Assembly (NCBI GenBank): GCA_002778195.1
Contig: PCDI01000001.1
Span: 930,001-994,000, forward strand
Length of the DNA stretch: 64,000 nt
Source: Raffaelea ambrosiae
Taxonomy: Eukaryota; Ascomycota; Sordariomycetes; Ophiostomatales; Ophiostomataceae
Reading direction: 5' to 3'
Positions 58,363-64,000 of the stretch are shown in pieces (within the stretch, counting starts at the first letter, position 1; the number at the start of each line of letters is the position of its first letter). The notes under the pieces were generated by a model. That model was not told the DNA's origin and did no database searches. It worked only from the letters and a program-made list of their open reading frames with translations. Position numbers and translations under genes: made by a program.

Positions 58363-58548
58363 GCACAAACACCACTTCGAAAGATTGAAGCGGCGAGGGG
58401 AGAGGGAGTGAGAAGAAGATATAGAAAAGTGGTTGTTGGAAGATTGAAGCTGAAGATTGGATGAGGAACGGAAGAGAGAAGAGAACAACACAAAAACACA
58501 GGAGGGAAAGCGAGCCTTTTATGTTTGAAAAATCAAAGAAGACGAGAG

Positions 58549-58568
58549 AGCTCTCCTCGAGGAGAGCT
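58549..58568. repeat. 20-bp perfect palindrome
   Basis: AGCTCTCCTC is followed directly by its reverse complement GAGGAGAGCT. It lies about 810 bp upstream of the small gene's ATG. Confidence 0.85.
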
Positions 58569-60299
58569 TTCCTTTGACGGATCCAGACGATCAGGGAGCC
58601 AAGGAAGCCAAGCAAGGCAGGGGTGGGGTGGAGGAGCTATCCCAGAGGAGCACAGGAGAGGTACGGGCGGATGGTGGTGGTAGAGAGAGAGAGAGGTACC
58701 CACAGGAGCAAGGTACTCGCTCGTACGCTCAGTCGGTCTACGGAGATGGGGGGACAAACAAGACGGGGCACGATGGAGACACAGGCTGGAAACAGAATGG
58801 GCAGAGCGCAGGCCGATCAGGGAAACAGGGAAAAAGACGGGAGACCGAACGAGAAAGAAGAAAGAGAGAGGCATAAAAAAAAAACGGAGACCACGTACAA
58901 GGGAGATGCGGAGAAAGGGAAGGAGAGGCAGAGAGGAAGAGAGACGACGGACGGCAGAGGAGGCGTGCGAGAGAGGCACAGAGAACGGACAGCAAGCTGC
59001 ACAGCTGTACCGTGTGTAAGAGGACCTCGAGGAGGACCTCAATCGGGCCTGGAAGGATCAAGACACGCACACACACACACACAACTTCGTAGGCATAGAG
59101 AGAAAGACGGCACAGCATTTCCTATGGACAAAAAAAAAAACGACAACAGCAACGATGCAGGGTTTGTCCACAGGACTGCCTGCATGCAGGTTGCATACGG
59201 CATCGAAGAGGAGGTGAAGAGCGCGCGAGAGGGCCAGAGCCAGCCAGTTGTCCCGACAAGTTTACCAAGCACGGCCATGGAGGAGGGCCTGTCTGTGCAG
59301 AGATCCATTTCCTCGTCCTCACACACACACACCCTCCCTTTGCACACACCCCCTGGGACTCAAAACAGAAATCGTATGTTGGATGGACCCGTTCTTGCAG
59401 CAATTGTGCTGCAGTTGCTGCAATGGAGACACACACGGGCAGACAACAACAACAAGCAACACCAAAAGAAAGAATAATAAGAACAATAAGAATAATAGGA
59501 GCAAGAATAATGAAAGAGATATCCATTGCAGGGAATGTCGAGCCAACCAAAAGGACGGCCTTTTTGCTGGTCGTTTCTGGCGGTTACGCGGGCCTTTTTT
59601 TCTTTTCTTTCTTGATTTGGATTGAATTGTTTACTAATTAGGGGTTGACGTTGACGTTCTGTTAAACTCGGATGTTCCAGGACGGGCAAGGACAGGCGAG
59701 CCAACCAGATGTCACGAGACAGCAAGAAGGAAAAGGCGGCTGGGCGCAAAAGAAGCAAAGTCACGGGTGGAGGAGAGTGAGAGAGAGCGAGAGGGACGGC
59801 CGGGTGGGAAAGCCACACAAAGTGCAAGCCGAGTAAGAAAAAGCGGCTGGGGAGGAGGTGCCGGGAGGGGGGGCCGTCTTCTAAGTGGATAGGCAAGGGT
59901 GGGTTTCTTTAGCTGTGCTAGTCTTGGCTGTCTTACATAGTAGTTACATACTATAGTAGTAGACGGCGGCTTGGAGACCGGCTCAAGGGCAACGACAGCC
60001 CATGAAAGTGGTGAGGAGTTCGAGGGAGAAGGGGATTCAAGACGGCCCAGAGAACGTAATTAAAAATAAAAATAAAATAAAAAATAAAAGTGGCGATGAG
60101 TTAAGACGGACCAGAGAAAGCAATTAAAAAAAAAAGGGCATATTTTGTCGATCCAGTGTTTCCGGTTCGGAGACGGCGACTGGGGGGGGGGACGATAAAA
60201 AGCAGGAAGATGCAACAAAAAAGAAAAGACAAGAAAGGACAAAGAGACGCAGGACAGGCAGGCCAAACAGCTGCAGGGGTGAGAAGAGGAAAGGGAGGG

Positions 60300-60332
60300 T
60301 GTGTGCGTGCGTGCGTGCGTGCGTATGTGTGA
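60300..60332. repeat. (GTGC)n/(GT)n microsatellite
   Basis: About five GTGC/TGCG units flanked by GT steps, in non-coding sequence. Confidence 0.8.
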
Positions 60333-63300
60333 TGTGGACATATGCAGGAGGACAGTATCCGGAAGAGAAGACGCAAATAGGAAACCACGAAGAGGACGAA
60401 TGGAGGACGCGTGAAGGACGGACAGCAGAAAAGGGAAAACGGAAACAGGACTGAACCATGGACGAAGACCAAGAAAGCGTACAGCAGGAACCAAGGAAAG
60501 GAAAGAAAGGGAATGGCAGAACGAGAGGCTGTAAGCTGCAAGCTGCAACTAAGCTGTACGTTGTAAGCTGTAAGCTTCTCTGTTTCTGGAACGGGTCTGT
60601 GGGGCGCACAAAAAAGAAAAGAAAGACGGCGAGTGCTCCGGAGATGGGGTTCAGGGCGAATGTGCGTGATGATCCAGATGGCGGAAGTGGCCCCCCTCGG
60701 CGGGACAAGCCTCACGGGTGGTGGAGAGGGCGCAGGGATGCTGTCATGATCCAGGGCCGAGGTGGACTGATGAAGAGAAGCTTGGGAGACGAGATGGGGC
60801 CAGAGACAAAGGGAGAGGGGACGAATCTGTCGTGGAGACAAGAAGCGGAAACATGTCGAGGCAGCCAGAGGGGAACGATGACAGCCGCCGAAGACGGGGG
60901 CTGAACTGAAGACGGAGGACTGGACTGGACTGACTGGGGACTCGACTCGACTGAGGACTCGATCGTCCGTGCCTCAGGGACAATGTTCACGACGTGTCCC
61001 ATCTGGCTGTGTGTGTGTATGTGCGTGCGTCTGTCTATCTGTGTCTATCCAGTACGCCTGGTCTGTGTGGCCGGTGTGGTCTGTGTGCATTCTCTCACAG
61101 TTTCTCCCCTGGCACCCGACTTGCCGAACACTTCCTGCTTCACCTGCCCGCTCCCGATCAGCCCACAAGGCGGGCGGCAACCAGGTTGCTGTTTCTGGGA
61201 GCACAGGCAAAAAGAAGAAGAAGAAACAGAAGATGGAAAAAAGAAAAAAAAAAGAAGAAGACAAAAAAAAAAGAAAAAAGCAGTGGAGTCGAGTCTTGGG
61301 GGGCCGAGTCTTGGTTGAAGGGCGCAGCTGAAACGCCCCATCCGCGAATAGCAACAGGTCACATTCAGAACCGGCGCCGACGACGACTCGTCGCTGGGTA
61401 GCACGCAGAGATGCAAAGCCAGATGCGATGGCACCTTGCGAACCCCATATGCTAAAAACGGACAGCGCAAGAACGACCGCCATACGACGTACTCCTATGT
61501 ACATAGCATGTGCATGCTAGAGCACGTAGGAGTGTCCCAAGTCGGCAGGAGCGCGTATGTACATATACGCGTAGGATAGGGCTCATTCCTCCCCCCCTGG
61601 CCGTTCCTCCAGGACACGTACCTGCTATCAAGGGACCGAATATGCCGCACAGGATGAGCCAACAACCGACGGCTGGCAACAAGATGGAGCACGCCGTGCG
61701 CGCGCATACGTGCATAGTATCGCGCAGAGCGGTGGTACAACGCAACGAAGCTGTGCGAATGAGGCCACTGAGGGAGACCGAGATGCAGATTGTCCCTAGC
61801 GGGGCCTAGCAAGCCTAGTGAACTGAACCCAGCGAACCCCACTAGGCAGAAAGAGGACTAAACCGCCAGCGGCACATATGCTCCGCAGCCTTGCATGCCC
61901 ACCCGCCCGTCCAACCGTACCCTCCCAGAACCCCCTAACCGGTGTCCCTACCGCCCCTGGCCCCCCCCCCCCCCCAGATCCACAGCCGCCTGAACGAGCT
62001 GCATACACATCAGCTCATGATGGACACAAATGGTGCCGATCCCAGACGCAGTCCGTAAGGGCGAGGGGGCCAGCGGTTCACCGTTTGAATAGGGAAAGCG
62101 ACAATGGCATGGGGGTGGATCGACCTAGGAGTGTCTTGCCTTGGTGGCCTCTCTCCATTCTCCCGTGTGTTTTCTGTACGGCGTTTGGGAAAAAAACCGT
62201 GTCTGCTCAGCCAGAGGAGATTGAAGACGAGACCGGCCCAGAGATCCTGGACCCGCTTTTCTTTTTTCTTTTCTTTTTTTGGTTCTTTAGCTTGGGTTTC
62301 TTAATTCTTCTCGGCTGCTCAGACGCGGCAGATTGGCCCCTGCAAGTCCCCCCCCCCCCCCAAAGAAGCAAGCATCGTACGAAGAGAGAGGGCGAGAGTG
62401 AGTAATTGCAGTGGGACACCTTTGTCAGACTGAGGGTATTTTCCCGAAAAGAAAAAGGTACGGGCAGATCAAACGAGAAAGGTGCACGGCCCCGACTTTT
62501 TTCTTTTTTTTTCTTTCTTTTTTTTCTTTTTTTTCTTTTTTTTTTCTTTTTTTCTTTCTTTTCTCCCCTTTTTTGCTTGTACGCCTGTCCTCGCCTGCCT
62601 TGCCTTGCCTTGCTCACCAGTCTCGTCTTTTCTCATTAGTGAATGCCTATTTGCCCCCTAGCACGATCGTATTGCCCAAACCGCGCAACTGCTCGTTTCG
62701 GCGGCCGACGTTTCTTTTTTCTGGCCGACGTTTCTTTTCCTCTGTTCACCACCTCCACCCCAGCCCCCATTTTCCCTCACCTCCCTTTCCCATCCTGCTT
62801 TCTTCTTGGTTTTGATTTGTTCCTACTCGCTCCGTTTGTGCAGATGCAATCCTTCTGCCGAAGCCTCCCCATTGGCCGAACCCTGTTTGGGGGGGGCGGT
62901 TTCCTTTCTTTGGTTCGTTTTCTTTCCTTTTTTTCTTTTTTCTTTCTTTCTTTTTCTTTCTTGTCCCCTCCCGCCGTCGTTTCGGTCCCATTCTCGTCGG
63001 TTCTCGTTCTCGTCTCTCCTGCGCCGTTCTCGCCGCTTCCCGTCGGCTGTTGTGCCGTCAACCTTGCAACCACCTCTGGTTCCTGTACATAGTATCTGGA
63101 TTTTTTTTTTTTTTTTTTTTGCCCTCCTATCCGCCCTGTCCGCCAATTCCTCGGCCCCCCCTCCCCTTGTTCCCGTAATGTTCCTTGCCTGCGTTCATGC
63201 AAGCTGGCAAGCTCGCTTTGCTTGCTTTTTTCTGTTCTGCTGCTGTCTCCTCTTTATTTCCTCTTTCGGCGTCTTGCTGTTCCTTTGGCCGGCTCTGGTT

Positions 63301-64000
63301 GGCTGGCAGGCCCTCGTGAACCGCTTCGTCAGAGAAGGTCACTTAAACTTGGTCACTTGAGCGTCATTTTTTTTGGGGCCAGAAACGCAAACCATCGTAA
63401 CCAAGGTACGGAGCCACACAGAGTGACGGTAGTGTACGGTCTTTTTTTTTTTCACGTACTATGTAGATGCAACTTCCCAAGCTCACTTTCCCACTCTCCC
63501 ACGATCCCCATGTCTTGGACCAATATTGTACATACATAGTAGTAATACGGCCCAAGACCGGCAAGGTCGTTCCAGAAGGGTCACTTGCGTCGAGGACACC
63601 CGCGTTTCCCCTCTTGCCCCTTCGTGTCCCTCTTGTCCCTTCGTGTCCCTCGTCCATCGTGTCCCTCGTCTCCCTCTCGTGTTTCCATGTTCCCTTGATC
63701 TCCGTGAGATGGGGTCATAGCTCATCAATGCCTGGCTGTCCCTACCGCTTCTACCGCTTCCGACCTTTTCCCTTGAGCTTTCCTCCATGATCCCGTCCGA
63801 CACGTGTTGACGGCTGGTTTGTTTCTTCGCTGTTTCTCCTCCCCTCTTCGACAAAGTATTTCCCTTTTTTTCTTTGGTGCACGTCCGTCCTTGTCCGCCC
63901 TTGTCCGTTCTCGTCCGTCTTCTGTTGCAGATTTTCCCTCCCTTTCTGCCTGTTTGTGTGTTTTGAAAGTTGGACCCTGGCCGTCTGTGTGTCCCTTGTC

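Larger units (their letters stand above)
58363..64000. other. About 5.6 kb without a recognised gene, strand-biased low complexity
   Basis: To about 61.3 kb the + strand is purine-rich (GA/GGA/AAGAA runs), meaning the minus strand is C/T-rich, as expected upstream of the minus-strand small gene. From about 62.4 kb to the edge the + strand is C/T-rich, like the long leader of a + strand gene beyond the window. It contains a palindrome (58549-58568), GTGC and GT microsatellites (60300-60332, 61009-61030), C15 (61961-61975), C14 (62348-62361) and T20 (63101-63120). Frames such as 61878-62405 show no family features. Confidence 0.55.

Noticed and set aside
61878..62405. 175-codon + strand frame
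   Set aside because: Runs through C15 and C14 homopolymers, no conserved motif, ends in low complexity.

Overview
The window is from a filamentous ascomycete (Pezizomycotina, probably a Sordariomycete; an Ophiostomatales-like genome would fit, but the order is a guess). The evidence is short 50-120 bp introns with GTAAGT-type donors, CTAAC/CTGAC branch sites and CAG/TAG acceptors, GC-rich coding sequence between pyrimidine-rich leaders, a highly reducing polyketide synthase, fungal PDR and MDR transporters and an ascomycete-type laccase. There are 11 protein genes (one cut by the left edge) and one tRNA. Exon joins below were worked out by hand from reading frame, splice signals and family conservation.

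Left part (1-24 kb), mainly housekeeping: 3' part of a Nop8/NOL8-like nucleolar ribosome-biogenesis protein (1-2007 +); a small two-span membrane protein (3010-3951 +); a secreted laccase with seven exons (6956-9258 +); Rtf2 (9597-10448 -); the TOR kinase (11534-19725 +); glucosidase II beta subunit (20334-22286 -); and a GCIP/CCNDBP1-domain protein (22734-24056 +). Rtf2/TOR and GTB1/GCIP are divergent pairs with shared promoter regions. Laccase/Rtf2 and TOR/GTB1 converge.

Middle (24-31.3 kb): about 7 kb without a recognisable gene, partly AT-rich. It carries eight copies of the octamer TACGAGTA/TACTCGTA within 3.6 kb, two minisatellites and a pyrimidine-rich leader with a possible uORF before the next gene.

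Right-centre (31.3-56 kb), accessory: a PDR/ABCG transporter (31312-36142 +) faces a full-size MDR/ABCB transporter (36771-42417 -, 12 exons). Then come a MITE-like hairpin element (43553-43694), tRNA-Ile(AAT) (43977-44050 -), an FSH1-type serine hydrolase (44792-45762 -) and a 2302-residue HR-PKS (49004-56045 +). The hydrolase and synthase are divergent. The PKS has no thioesterase or methyltransferase, so a working hypothesis is a small polyketide cluster in which the hydrolase releases or edits product and one or both ABC pumps export it. No P450 or transcription factor is visible.

Right end (56-64 kb): a 95-residue unrecognised protein (57348-57738 -) whose 8-nt first coding exon sits at the end of a long upstream open frame. 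After that come about 5.6 kb of strongly strand-biased sequence with many homopolymers and microsatellites. It is purine-rich on + up to about 61.3 kb and pyrimidine-rich on + from about 62.4 kb, which looks like two long divergent leaders.
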